Translations under genes and position numbers: made by a program | Shown: positions 8,701 through 17,340 of the stretch, piece after piece | How positions within the stretch are numbered: the first letter of the stretch is position 1 | How the letters are laid out: every line of letters starts with the position of its first letter | Notes under the pieces: generated by a model | Told to the model about the DNA's origin: nothing | Seen by the model: only the letters and a program-made list of their open reading frames with translations | Database searches by the model: none | Assembly: GCF_032818155.1 (NCBI RefSeq) | Contig: NZ_CP102589.1 | Coordinates: forward strand, 2,218,001-2,282,000 | Direction: 5' to 3' | Length of the DNA stretch: 64,000 nt | From: Niallia taxi | Lineage (GTDB): Bacteria > Bacillota > Bacilli > Bacillales > Cytobacillaceae

Positions 8701-9636
8701 CTACAGGGTTTTTAAAGTTTGCGTTTCTTTTTCTAAATAATAGATGCCAACACGAATATTTTGCTTATGGTTTCCAAAGTGCTCTCCGAAAAGAGTAAGT
8801 CCGCCTACTTTCTCCGAACCTTCCTCCACGGCAATCCTTAACGTTAAGAATGGGGATTGATCTAATTGGATGTCATCGATGGTTACACTTGAGAGCGGCT
8901 CCCCGTCAATTCCTGTATCTATCTTATTAATTCGAATCGTTTTCAGAAGACCATATTGACTAAATTTATCATTCCACCAGCTTGGAGTATAGCGCCCGCG
9001 CACGTCCGAAAAGTTTCCTGGGACTGTATATGTGCCAAGGTTTACACCATTTAAATAAAAGGAGATATCACTTGGCCACACGTTGTTAGATAAGGGAAAC
9101 TCAGAAGCTAATTCCATGCTGATTTCTATCATTTCTGGTATTTGGTTTGGTCCTAAAAGATTAGGAATTTTATATTCTACAAAGCCTTCTGACAACCATA
9201 GGAGCTGTGTATCCACTCTTTTAGAATCCATAAAATATTTTGGATCATCCGGCTTGCCGATTAACTCTGTTTCTGAGGCAATCCCGCAGGTTGGTTTTGC
9301 TTGGAAATCTGTATAATGACCAATTTTTAAATCGGTTAAATGAAGTAAATATTCTTTAAATATTTTTTTAGGAAAGTGAATTTCGATATTATCAATGGCG
9401 AGCTCCACTATTTTTTGCAGACCTGACTTACCAGGAGTTCTAACTGATTTAACAATCCCAGCTTCTTCTAGCTTTTGTACATGGCGAGTAACGATAGCTG
9501 GACTTATATTTAATTGTTGGGCTATATCAGAAATGTTTGCGGAGGCTTTAGCTAGCAGTTCAATTATCTCAATGCGAGTTTCACTAGCAAGTGCTTGATA
9601 AACATAGAAGTAATCCTTAGAAACCTGAATTTGCAT
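8701..9636 (-). CDS. ArsR-type winged-helix regulator with large C-terminal domain
   Basis: The 311-residue protein starts with an ArsR-like winged helix (about residues 8-85: 'LASETRIEIIELLAKASANISDIAQQL', recognition helix 'SPAIVTRHVQKLEEAG'). The remaining two thirds are rich in beta strands and aromatic residues ('DISFYLNGVNLGTYTVPG', 'GRYTPSWWNDKF'), like a jelly-roll or carbohydrate-binding fold. It is divergent from a sugar ABC/GH2 operon, so it most likely senses a saccharide and controls that operon. The ribosome site is AAGGAG. Classical ArsR metal-binding cysteines are absent. Confidence 0.8.
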   Translation of the reverse strand: MQIQVSKDYFYVYQALASETRIEIIELLAKASANISDIAQQLNISPAIVTRHVQKLEEAGIVKSVRTPGKSGLQKIVELAIDNIEIHFPKKIFKEYLLHLTDLKIGHYTDFQAKPTCGIASETELIGKPDDPKYFMDSKRVDTQLLWLSEGFVEYKIPNLLGPNQIPEMIEISMELASEFPLSNNVWPSDISFYLNGVNLGTYTVPGNFSDVRGRYTPSWWNDKFSQYGLLKTIRINKIDTGIDGEPLSSVTIDDIQLDQSPFLTLRIAVEEGSEKVGGLTLFGEHFGNHKQNIRVGIYYLEKETQTLKTL

Positions 9637-9743
9637 AATGGTTCATCTCCTTAACCAAAAGATTAAATAGTAGCTTGTACTTTGATTGTAACATTCTACT
9701 TGTTTAACTTCAACAGAAAACACTATAGAAGTTGGTAAAATAA

Positions 9744-9773
9744 CGTTGACAACGCTTTCTTTTGTTGTTAAAT
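9744..9773 (+). promoter_or_regulatory. Promoter of the sugar operon with overlapping palindrome and cre-like site
   Basis: TTGACA (9746-9751) and TTAAAT (9768-9773) are 16 bases apart. The -35 box lies within the palindrome CGTTG-A-CAACG (9744-9754) and within TGACAACGCTTTCT (9747-9760), which matches the CcpA cre consensus at about 12 of 14 positions. Catabolite repression is inferred. Confidence 0.55.
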
Positions 9774-9802
9774 TAAAATTGTAAAACAAACATATCAATA
9801 TA

Positions 9803-9820
9803 TTTAACTAATTAGTTAAA
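9803..9820. promoter_or_regulatory. 18-bp perfect palindrome, likely operator of the wHTH regulator
   Basis: TTTAACTAATTAGTTAAA lies 30 bases downstream of the proposed -10 box and before the ribosome site of the binding-protein gene. Its symmetry and position fit a dimeric winged-helix repressor. Binding is inferred. Confidence 0.55.
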
Positions 9821-9852
9821 TGTATAAGTTAATTAAATGGGGAGGAAATTCG

Positions 9853-11121
9853 ATGGGTACTTCAAAGAAACGGTGGAAGCTTTTGGGTGTGTTAGGGTTG
9901 GCTATTGGAATTATGGCAGGATGTAGTAGTTCAGGTGCAAGCAGTAGCGCTAAAAATGAAATCACCTTTTGGAATCCATTTACAGGACCTGATGGGAAAA
10001 ACATGCAAGCAATGGTAGATCAATACAACAAGACAAATCCAGATTATAAAATTAAGAATATCTCTCTTAAAGAAACAGATATGTATACGAAAATCCCAAC
10101 GATTGTAAACTCCAAAAAAAATATACCTGATTTAACGATTGTTCATGCAGAGCGTATTAAGCAGTTTAAAGATAATGATATGTTAACCTCTTATAATGAT
10201 TTATTAACAGATTACCCAGATGTTAAGGCGGAAAATTATGTGCCAGAAGCCTGGAATATTGGGGAGATTGAATCTGAACGCTATAGTATACCGCTAGATA
10301 TACATACGTTTGGACTTTATTACAATAAAGACCTAGTAAATAAGTATTTGCCGACAGCGTTAGACGATAATATCGTGACATTTGATGAAGTAAAGCAAGT
10401 AGGTGAAGTCTCGAAAAAGGATAAAATTGCATCGATTGGTGTTACTTGGTTGAAACCGAACTTTTTATCACTATATGCACAAAATGGCGGGGCTCTAACA
10501 GAGGATGGAATTCAGCCAACACTAGATAATCAAGCCGCTAAGGATACCTTTAACCTGTGGAAGGATTTAGTGAAAACAGGATACACAACTAAAGACGGGG
10601 AAGATCCAACGCAAATGTTCTTAACAGGAAAAGTAGTGTTTTTGCCTGAAGGAATTTGGATGCAAAACCAAGTGAAGCAAAGCAAGATAAATTGGGGATT
10701 AACGAATGCGCCGCAAGTTTCTGATGACCTGTCTAAAACAGTTAACTGGTCTTCCTCCCATCAATTTGTCATGTTTAAAGATGAAAAACGAAACGATGAA
10801 AAAGCAAAAGGTGTTATGGATTTCTTGAATTGGGTGCGAGACAACTCGATGGAATGGGCTAAGTCTGGACAAAATCCTGCCACATTGTCGCTATTAGAAA
10901 ACGAAGAATACAAGCAAATGCCACAAGCATTTTTCTTATCTACACCAGAACAACAAGCTACGTTAAAAATCTTTGATTATAAGTATAATGGCTATGTTTC
11001 AGAAGCGCTTGATGCACAAGCAGGCGATGTAGTATTTGGAAAGCTGGAAGTGGATAAAGCGCTTACACAAATGCAAAAAGAAGTTTCAGCGAAGGTGGAA
11101 AAAGATAACTCGAATAAATGA
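9853..11121 (+). CDS. ABC transporter sugar-binding lipoprotein (family 1)
   Basis: This 422-residue extracellular solute-binding protein has a lipoprotein signal peptide ending in 'GIMAGC' (Cys about residue 24), so it is anchored to the outer face of the membrane. 'NEITFWNPFTGPDGKNMQAMVDQYN' is the typical start of family-1 sugar-binding proteins. GGGGAGGAAA before ATG 9853 fixes the start; an upstream in-frame ATG at 9820 has no ribosome site. It delivers a saccharide, probably a beta-linked oligosaccharide given the GH2 enzymes downstream, to the two permeases. Confidence 0.92.
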   Translation: MGTSKKRWKLLGVLGLAIGIMAGCSSSGASSSAKNEITFWNPFTGPDGKNMQAMVDQYNKTNPDYKIKNISLKETDMYTKIPTIVNSKKNIPDLTIVHAERIKQFKDNDMLTSYNDLLTDYPDVKAENYVPEAWNIGEIESERYSIPLDIHTFGLYYNKDLVNKYLPTALDDNIVTFDEVKQVGEVSKKDKIASIGVTWLKPNFLSLYAQNGGALTEDGIQPTLDNQAAKDTFNLWKDLVKTGYTTKDGEDPTQMFLTGKVVFLPEGIWMQNQVKQSKINWGLTNAPQVSDDLSKTVNWSSSHQFVMFKDEKRNDEKAKGVMDFLNWVRDNSMEWAKSGQNPATLSLLENEEYKQMPQAFFLSTPEQQATLKIFDYKYNGYVSEALDAQAGDVVFGKLEVDKALTQMQKEVSAKVEKDNSNK

Positions 11122-11141
11122 TGTGGTGTAATTAGCAGGTA

Positions 11142-11179
11142 AAAAGCTTACCTCTTGTTTATTCAAAAGGTAAGCTTTT
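11142..11179 (+). terminator. Intercistronic hairpin between binding protein and permease genes
   Basis: AAAAGCTTACCT (11142-11153) pairs perfectly with AGGTAAGCTTTT (11168-11179). The T-run is short, so it probably acts as a partial terminator or 3' stabiliser that keeps binding-protein mRNA more abundant than permease mRNA. Confidence 0.75.
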
Positions 11180-11232
11180 GAAATTTGTGATGTGAAAAGT
11201 TAATAAATAGAAAAAGAAATGGGAGTGGAGTG

Positions 11233-12156
11233 ATGGAAACTGTTCCTGCTACAAAACAAGTAAAGCAAGTTAAACATAAAAGGTTAATTAAAAATTCTGT
11301 TACACCATGGTTTTTCTTGGCGCCGCATTTATTGATATTTGGTGTGTTTTTTCTAATTCCTGTATTCTTTGGTATTTATATTTCTTTTACAGAATGGGAT
11401 TTAATAAGCTCTCCTACATTTATTGGCCTTGATAATTATAAAGAAATATTACTGCAATCTGACTCGATTTTTTATGAACAGCTACATACAGGTTTGAAGA
11501 ATACATTTTTATTCGTCCTGTTTGTTGTACCGTTTTGTATCATCGTGCCATTATTTCTTGCGGCAGCTTTAAATACAAAACCGGCTTTATGGAAGTTCTT
11601 TCAATCTCTGTTTTATTTACCATCCTTATTTGCGATTTCAGCGGTCGTAATTATTTGGACATTGATGTTCAACGTCACATATGGCCCAATCAATAATATT
11701 TTGAATTTAGAAACGGTTTGGACTGGAACGCAGCCTTATGCATGGATCGCGTTAATTATTGTAACGGTTTGGTGGTCAATCGGCGGGAATATGATTATTT
11801 ATCAAGCAGCCTTAAATGGGATTCCAAAAGACCTTTATGAAGCAGCAGATATTGACGGCGCCTCACCATTTCAGAAATTTATCAAAATCACGCTGCCTAG
11901 TATTAGAGGACAAATTCTTTATACGGTCGTTATTACCACCATTGCACACTTCAATGTATATGGACAGCCGCTTATGCTAACAGGTGGGGGACCAACTGAT
12001 TCGACAAGAGTTCTATTAATGGATATTCAACAAAATGCATTTGGCTCTGGTCAATCGATCGCAGGGATTTCATCAGCAATGGCAGTTATTCTTGGCGTGT
12101 GCATCATGATCGTTGCATCCTTACAGTTCTTTTTCTTAAGAGAAAGAAAAAATTAA
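11233..12156 (+). CDS. Carbohydrate ABC transporter permease (MalF/UgpA type)
   Basis: This 307-residue protein has six membrane helices. The inner-membrane coupling (EAA) loop is 'EAADIDGASPFQKFIKITLPS', shown in parts as 'EAADIDGAS' and 'ITLPS'. It pairs with the next gene to form the sugar channel. A GTG lies three bases upstream, but ATG at 11233 has better spacing to GGGAG. No ATP-binding subunit is encoded in the operon, so it likely uses a shared MsmX-type ATPase encoded elsewhere. Confidence 0.92.
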   Translation: METVPATKQVKQVKHKRLIKNSVTPWFFLAPHLLIFGVFFLIPVFFGIYISFTEWDLISSPTFIGLDNYKEILLQSDSIFYEQLHTGLKNTFLFVLFVVPFCIIVPLFLAAALNTKPALWKFFQSLFYLPSLFAISAVVIIWTLMFNVTYGPINNILNLETVWTGTQPYAWIALIIVTVWWSIGGNMIIYQAALNGIPKDLYEAADIDGASPFQKFIKITLPSIRGQILYTVVITTIAHFNVYGQPLMLTGGGPTDSTRVLLMDIQQNAFGSGQSIAGISSAMAVILGVCIMIVASLQFFFLRERKN

Positions 12157-12171
12157 ATAGGAGGGATTGGA

Positions 12172-13017
12172 ATGAGTGGAAAAAGAGTTAATCCATTTCC
12201 AAAAATCATTGCGTTTGTCTTTTTACTTGCAATGTCCGTTATTTGGGTTATTCCGTTAGTGTGGGGAATTGTAACCTCTTTTAAATCAGAAATAGAACTT
12301 CAATCAGTTGGTTTTAAATTTCTGCCAATTGAATGGGTGCTTTCCAATTACACCTCTCTTTTAGTGGATAATGCAAGTACACCGTTAGTGCGCTGGTTTA
12401 CGAATTCCTTGTTTATTTCTGTCACGCATACTTTATTAGTATTACTTGTTGTTACACTTTCTGCCTTCGCTTTTAGTAGATTAAGTTTTAGAGGGAAGAA
12501 TGGGTTGTTTGCCTTTTTAATGGCGACGATGATGTTTCCTGCAGTCGTTAATTTAATTCCCCTTTATAAGATTATTGATATTTTAGGGTGGGTTAATTCA
12601 CCTATCGCGATGATTGTTCCTGGTGCTGCAGGTGTTTTTAATATTTTCCTAGTGAGACAGTTTATGAATAATATCCCTACAGAGTTTGATGAAGCAGCAA
12701 GAATGGATGGTGCAAATGATTTTCAAATATTACAAAGAGTCATTTTGCCTTTAATCAAACCAGTGCTTTTAGTAGTTTCCTTGTTCTCCTTTACTGGTTC
12801 TTGGAATGATTTCTTATGGCCGTCAATCGTGTTTAATGATGTGGAAAAAATGCCGATAACACCAGGGCTGCAATTGCTGCAAGGTATGTATCAGGCTCAG
12901 CCTACATTATTGATGGCAGGAGCGCTTGTTGCGATTGTTCCAACCTTCATACTTTACTTATTTGCACAAAAGTATTTCTTAGATTCTATGTCACTATCAG
13001 CTGGAGTGAAGGGTTGA
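12172..13017 (+). CDS. Carbohydrate ABC transporter permease (MalG/UgpE type)
   Basis: The second permease has 281 residues and six helices, with the coupling loop 'EAARMDGANDFQILQRVILP' at about residues 180-200. The typical end 'QKYFLDSMSLSAGVKG' is present. It follows the first permease after 15 bases with an AGGAGGG site, and its stop overlaps the next start (TGATG). Like its partner it needs an ATPase from elsewhere. Confidence 0.93.
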   Translation: MSGKRVNPFPKIIAFVFLLAMSVIWVIPLVWGIVTSFKSEIELQSVGFKFLPIEWVLSNYTSLLVDNASTPLVRWFTNSLFISVTHTLLVLLVVTLSAFAFSRLSFRGKNGLFAFLMATMMFPAVVNLIPLYKIIDILGWVNSPIAMIVPGAAGVFNIFLVRQFMNNIPTEFDEAARMDGANDFQILQRVILPLIKPVLLVVSLFSFTGSWNDFLWPSIVFNDVEKMPITPGLQLLQGMYQAQPTLLMAGALVAIVPTFILYLFAQKYFLDSMSLSAGVKG

Positions 13018-13454
13018 TGAATAGAAAATTGGAAAGGAACTTAGTGTTCATAGCTGGGATTTGGCAAATAATTGATGGATTATTAACTATTTTGGTGTAT
13101 GGGACTTTGAAAAAAATAGAAGGTGCAAATCTGATTGAAAACACGAGCTTCGCTTATATGAAGGCGATGGAATCTGTCGTTGGAAGTATATATATCTTTA
13201 TCGGCATATTTGGATCCATTCTAATCGGACTCGGCCTGTTTAATCTGGTTTGTGCTAAAAAATATATTAAGGATGATCAAGTTCATGTAAAAGTAGCGAT
13301 TTGGTTATTAGTATGTGGCGTTATGAGTTACTTCATTATGGATATTATCAGTGTAATTTTATACATGTCTGCAGGCATGATCATGCTGGCTAAAAATAAA
13401 AGCATAAAAAAGCTAATGATTAGAGGTAATCAACAAATTGGAGGTATAAGCTAA
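13017..13454 (+). CDS. Small four-helix membrane protein in the sugar operon
   Basis: The 145-residue protein has four membrane helices (about 10-30, 52-77, 91-108, 112-124) and a basic tail. The pattern 'GIW..DG.LTIL...GSIYIFIGIFGSILIGLGLFNL' loosely recalls DUF4064-type proteins, but I cannot assign it firmly. It is overlapped on both sides, by the permease (TGATG) and the GH2 gene (TAATG), so it is co-translated with the transporter and enzymes. A role in uptake or envelope adaptation is possible. Confidence 0.75.
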   Translation: MNRKLERNLVFIAGIWQIIDGLLTILVYGTLKKIEGANLIENTSFAYMKAMESVVGSIYIFIGIFGSILIGLGLFNLVCAKKYIKDDQVHVKVAIWLLVCGVMSYFIMDIISVILYMSAGMIMLAKNKSIKKLMIRGNQQIGGIS

Positions 13455-15202
13455 TGAAAGAATTGCATCCTAATCCGCAATTGAGACGAGAAAAATGGTA
13501 TTCCTTGGATGGCAAATGGGATTTTGCGATTGATGATGAAAAAAAAGGTGAAAAAAATAAATGGTATGAAAAATTTCCAAAGGGAACGGTGATAGAAGTT
13601 CCTTTCACCTATGAAACCAAGGCAAGTGGCATTCATCAACAAGAGCATCATGAAATAGTATGGTACGAACGAATCTTGAATATAGATGATGTAGAGAAAC
13701 TTCCTATTCTTCATTTTGAAGGAGTCGACTATGAGGCGTTTATATATGTTAATGGTAAGCTTGCGGCACAGCATCAAGGCGGTTATCATGCCTTTTCAGT
13801 AGATTTAAAGGATAAGGTTCATATTGGCGAAAATAAATTGACGGTGAAGGTGCATGATTCAAAAGACTGCTCCCAGCCAAGAGGAAAGCAGAGATGGCAT
13901 GACGAAAACTTTGGATGCTGGTATGTGCAAACAACAGGTATCTGGAAATCAGTTTGGTTAGAATATGTTTCTCCTGTTTATGTAGAACATGCAAAAATTA
14001 CGCCTTTATTTGATGAACAAGAAATTCTGATTGAATTAGATACAAACAACATTCCAATTGGAGCAGATGAATATAGGGCAGAAGCAAAGATTCTGTTTGA
14101 TGGCAAGCTCATTAATTGCTTAACAGCAACCATTATAGATGGTTCTGCTGCACTGCAAGGAAGTGTGCTGCAAAGACAGGATCCATGGACAATGAAAACT
14201 TGGAGTCCAGAGAATCCTCATTTATATGATCTTCAGCTTAATTTGTATAAAGAGAACGAATTACTTGATACCGTACATTCTTATTTTGGGATGAGAAAGA
14301 TTTCAATCGAAGGAAATAAGATACTGCTTAATAATAGAGAATTATACCAACGCCTTATATTAGACCAAGGCTATTGGCAGGATTCCGATTTGACGCCGCC
14401 GAGTATAGAAGCTCTTGAGGTAGACATTAAAAAAGTGTTAGAACTTGGATATAACGGGGTCAGGAAGCATCAAAAAGTAGAGGATTCGCGCTTTTTGTAT
14501 TTAGCAGATAAATACGGGCTGCTAGTATGGTTAGAGGTTGGCTCAACATATGCATTTAATGATCGGGCAGTGAAGAATTTTTCACAGGAATGGATGGAAA
14601 TTGTGAAGCAAAGCTACAATCATCCAAGTGTTATTACTTGGGTACCTTTCAATGAATCTTGGGGAGTTCATGACATTCATGTAAATAGGAAGCAACAAGC
14701 ATTTACGGAAAGTATTTATTACATGACGAAAACATATGACCAAATGCGCCCTGTCATAACGAATGACGGCTGGGAGCATACCATTTCCGATATCATTACA
14801 CTGCATGATTATGAAGAATTCGGCAAAGTATTTACTAAACGCTATGAAAATAAGGAATATGTTTTATCTAATAAAATGCAATTTAATAAAGATTTCTACC
14901 CATTTGCTGAAAATTATGGCTATAAAGGACAGCCGATTATTATTTCCGAATTTGGCGGAATTGCTTTCCAAACGGAAGAAGGATGGGGCTATGGTAATCA
15001 AGTACAGGATGAGGAAGCGTTTTTCAAAAGGTTTGAAGAAATACATTATGCGATTCAAGATTTAGAATATGTGGTTGGCTATTGTTATACACAGCTTACA
15101 GATGTCCAGCAGGAACTTAACGGATTGCTTACGATTGATCGCAAGCCAAAGGTTTCTGTAAATAGAGTAAGAGAAGTAAATACAAGAAGAATGAAACCAT
15201 AG
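13454..15202 (+). CDS. Glycoside hydrolase family 2 protein (first of two)
   Basis: This 582-residue enzyme has the order sugar-binding jelly roll, immunoglobulin-like domain and TIM barrel of family 2 (beta-galactosidases, glucuronidases, mannosidases). It lacks a signal peptide and acts in the cytoplasm. The acid/base glutamate is Glu401 in 'WVPFNESWGV' and the nucleophile Glu499 in 'IIISEFGGI'. It is about 400 residues shorter than LacZ, closer to beta-glucuronidase size. It probably cleaves the disaccharide brought in by the ABC transporter. GGAGG precedes the ATG. Confidence 0.9.
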   Translation: MKELHPNPQLRREKWYSLDGKWDFAIDDEKKGEKNKWYEKFPKGTVIEVPFTYETKASGIHQQEHHEIVWYERILNIDDVEKLPILHFEGVDYEAFIYVNGKLAAQHQGGYHAFSVDLKDKVHIGENKLTVKVHDSKDCSQPRGKQRWHDENFGCWYVQTTGIWKSVWLEYVSPVYVEHAKITPLFDEQEILIELDTNNIPIGADEYRAEAKILFDGKLINCLTATIIDGSAALQGSVLQRQDPWTMKTWSPENPHLYDLQLNLYKENELLDTVHSYFGMRKISIEGNKILLNNRELYQRLILDQGYWQDSDLTPPSIEALEVDIKKVLELGYNGVRKHQKVEDSRFLYLADKYGLLVWLEVGSTYAFNDRAVKNFSQEWMEIVKQSYNHPSVITWVPFNESWGVHDIHVNRKQQAFTESIYYMTKTYDQMRPVITNDGWEHTISDIITLHDYEEFGKVFTKRYENKEYVLSNKMQFNKDFYPFAENYGYKGQPIIISEFGGIAFQTEEGWGYGNQVQDEEAFFKRFEEIHYAIQDLEYVVGYCYTQLTDVQQELNGLLTIDRKPKVSVNRVREVNTRRMKP

Positions 15203-15210
15203 GAGGTATT

Positions 15211-17025
15211 ATGAGCAGAGTAGAATATCCAAGACCTCAATTTGTACGATCTGAATGGCTGAATTTAAACGGTACATGGCAATTTGAATTTGATGATAAA
15301 AATGAAGGCTGGAAGGAGAAATATGCCAATCAGGAGAATCTATCTCGTGAAATAAACGTTCCCTTTGTTTACCAATCAGAGTTAAGCGGCATAAATAACC
15401 GCAGTATTCATGAGTATATATGGTATAAAAAAGAAATAGAGCTCGATAATTCTGCTGATAAGTTAACATTATTACACTTTGGGGCAGTAGACTATTATTG
15501 TAAAGTGTATGTGAACGGGCAATTTGTTGGCGAGCATGAAGGGGGACATACTTCCTTCCACTTTAATATTACAGATAAGCTAGTGAAGGGAAAACAAACC
15601 ATCACCGTCTTTGTACATGATCCTTTTGATGATGAAACGATTCCGCGTGGTAAGCAGTTTTGGGAAAAAGAATCACGGGGAATTTGGTACACTAATTCTA
15701 CGGGGATATGGCAAACAGTTTGGATAGAACAGATTGAAAAGGAACATATAGAAAGTGTGAAATTCACGTCTGATTTAGATAATGGTAACGTTTGGATAGA
15801 TTTGCATATTAGTGACTTTATCCATTTTAAAGAAGATAGATTCATAGACTACACTATCAGCTTTAAAGACATCGTAATTGCAGAGGATCGAATGAAGTTA
15901 ACGGGGCGAAATGTGAAAAGAGCAATAGATCTTATGCAAAATAAAATTTTCCGATCAAATTTCCATGATGCTGGTTTTGCATGGACGCCTGAGAATCCAA
16001 ACCTATTTGATGTCAAACTAGAACTGGTTAAGGATGATGGTCACGTACTAGATACGATAACATCTTATTTTGGATATAGGAAAGTACATACGGAAAGCGG
16101 GATGGTATTTTTAAATAATCGGCCATATTATCAAAAGCTTGTATTAGACCAAGGTTACTGGCCGGAGGGGTTATTGACAGCACCTTCAGCAAATGATTTA
16201 AAAAAAGACATAGAATTAGCGAAAGAGATGGGCTTTAACGGTTGTCGTAAACATCAAAAAACAGAAGATCCCTTGTTTTTGTATTATGCTGATACGTTAG
16301 GGTTTTTAGTATGGGGGGAGTGCGCATCTGCTCCTGTTTATACAGAAAAAGCAGCCGGAAGATTAATGAAGGAATGGATGGAAATTGTAGAACGAGACTA
16401 TAATCACCCGTCCATCGTAACTTGGGTCCCGTTAAATGAAAGTTGGGGAGTTCCTGATATTCACGCAGACAAAAAGCAACAGCAATTCTCCAAAACGATG
16501 TATCATATGCTGCATGCAATTGACGGTACTAGGCCTGTCATCTCGAATGACGGCTGGGAAGCGACAACAACCGATATATGTGCTATTCACAATTATAATC
16601 ATGGAAATCATGAGGAAAAGGTTAAGTACGAATACTTTAAAGAAACGTTAGCTACTGTCGAAAATCTCCTTTCACATGCACACGGCAAATGGCAGGTGTA
16701 TGCAAATGGCTATTCTCATCAAGGAGAACCGATTATGCTGACAGAATTTGGAGGGATAGGCTTTAAAGTGGATGATCAAAAAGGCTGGGGCTATACTTCT
16801 GTCGAGACGGAGGAGGAATATGTCCGAGATTTCCGCCGTATTATGGATGCTATCTACCAATCGAAAGGGTTATGGGGTTACTGCTATACACAGTTAACAG
16901 ATGTAGAACAAGAAATTAACGGGATACTCACCTATACCCGTAAACCTAAATGCGATCTTTCCCTTTTAAAAGAAATTAATAATCAATTTTATCCAGCTAG
17001 ACTTCCTGTCGTAAAGACTGATTAA
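15211..17025 (+). CDS. Glycoside hydrolase family 2 protein (second of two)
   Basis: This 604-residue paralogue of the upstream enzyme keeps the same domain order and similar motifs throughout ('YWQ/PE' region, 'LDQGYW', 'GWE'). Its catalytic residues are Glu410 in 'WVPLNESWGV' and Glu512 in 'MLTEFGGIGF'. It begins 8 bases after the first enzyme with an AGGAGG site. Two adjacent, clearly divergent copies suggest division of labour on different linkages or sugars. It is the last gene of the operon; a repeat-borne hairpin terminates transcription. Confidence 0.9.
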   Translation: MSRVEYPRPQFVRSEWLNLNGTWQFEFDDKNEGWKEKYANQENLSREINVPFVYQSELSGINNRSIHEYIWYKKEIELDNSADKLTLLHFGAVDYYCKVYVNGQFVGEHEGGHTSFHFNITDKLVKGKQTITVFVHDPFDDETIPRGKQFWEKESRGIWYTNSTGIWQTVWIEQIEKEHIESVKFTSDLDNGNVWIDLHISDFIHFKEDRFIDYTISFKDIVIAEDRMKLTGRNVKRAIDLMQNKIFRSNFHDAGFAWTPENPNLFDVKLELVKDDGHVLDTITSYFGYRKVHTESGMVFLNNRPYYQKLVLDQGYWPEGLLTAPSANDLKKDIELAKEMGFNGCRKHQKTEDPLFLYYADTLGFLVWGECASAPVYTEKAAGRLMKEWMEIVERDYNHPSIVTWVPLNESWGVPDIHADKKQQQFSKTMYHMLHAIDGTRPVISNDGWEATTTDICAIHNYNHGNHEEKVKYEYFKETLATVENLLSHAHGKWQVYANGYSHQGEPIMLTEFGGIGFKVDDQKGWGYTSVETEEEYVRDFRRIMDAIYQSKGLWGYCYTQLTDVEQEINGILTYTRKPKCDLSLLKEINNQFYPARLPVVKTD

Positions 17026-17065
17026 TTGTTATCTATAAATTATTCTGAGTTCTAGCTTAAAACTA

Positions 17066-17196
17066 AGGCTTGGACATAAATATTTAAGTCTAATAAAAAA
17101 ACCGAACTATTTATTGATTAATAGTTTGGTTTTTTATGTTTTTTCGTTATTTATAGTTCGTCTTTAGATAGGGTATTTTTGTTTTGTCCCAGCCTC
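17066..17196 (-). repeat. Intergenic modular repeat, short form
   Basis: The element is bounded by AGGCTTGGAC and GTCCCAGCCTC, imperfect inverted ends. Its reverse complement starts GAGGCTGGGACAAAACAAAA and matches the left end of the long copy at 48275-48567. The hairpin ACCGAACTATT/AATAGTTTGGT (17101-17130) with a T-tail lies inside. It has no internal GC-rich block. Confidence 0.8.
17097..17136 (+). terminator. Terminator of the sugar/GH2 operon, within the repeat
   Basis: ACCGAACTATT pairs with AATAGTTTGGT (one G-T pair) and is followed by six T, 75 bases after the GH2 stop codon. Confidence 0.85.
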
Positions 17197-17261
17197 GTTT
17201 TTTTTACATTTGTTATATAGGAGCCGACTTATCAAGGTCAGGATTTTTTTCAATAAATAAA

Positions 17262-17291
17262 TTGACATTGATAATCATTTTCATTTACAAT
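17262..17291 (+). promoter_or_regulatory. Promoter with Fur box
   Basis: TTGACA (17262-17267) and TACAAT (17286-17291) are 18 bases apart. Between them TGATAATCATTTTCA (17269-17283) matches the 7-1-7 Fur consensus TGATAATNATTATCA at all but one base. The downstream gene should therefore be induced when iron is scarce. Confidence 0.8.
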
Positions 17292-17340
17292 ATGAATAAC
17301 CAATAAACAGACAATAAAGAAGCTAGGAAGGTGTAATTTT

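Noticed and set aside
16235-16519. 94-residue minus-strand frame in the second GH2 gene
   Set aside because: Shadow of a conserved catalytic domain on the other strand.
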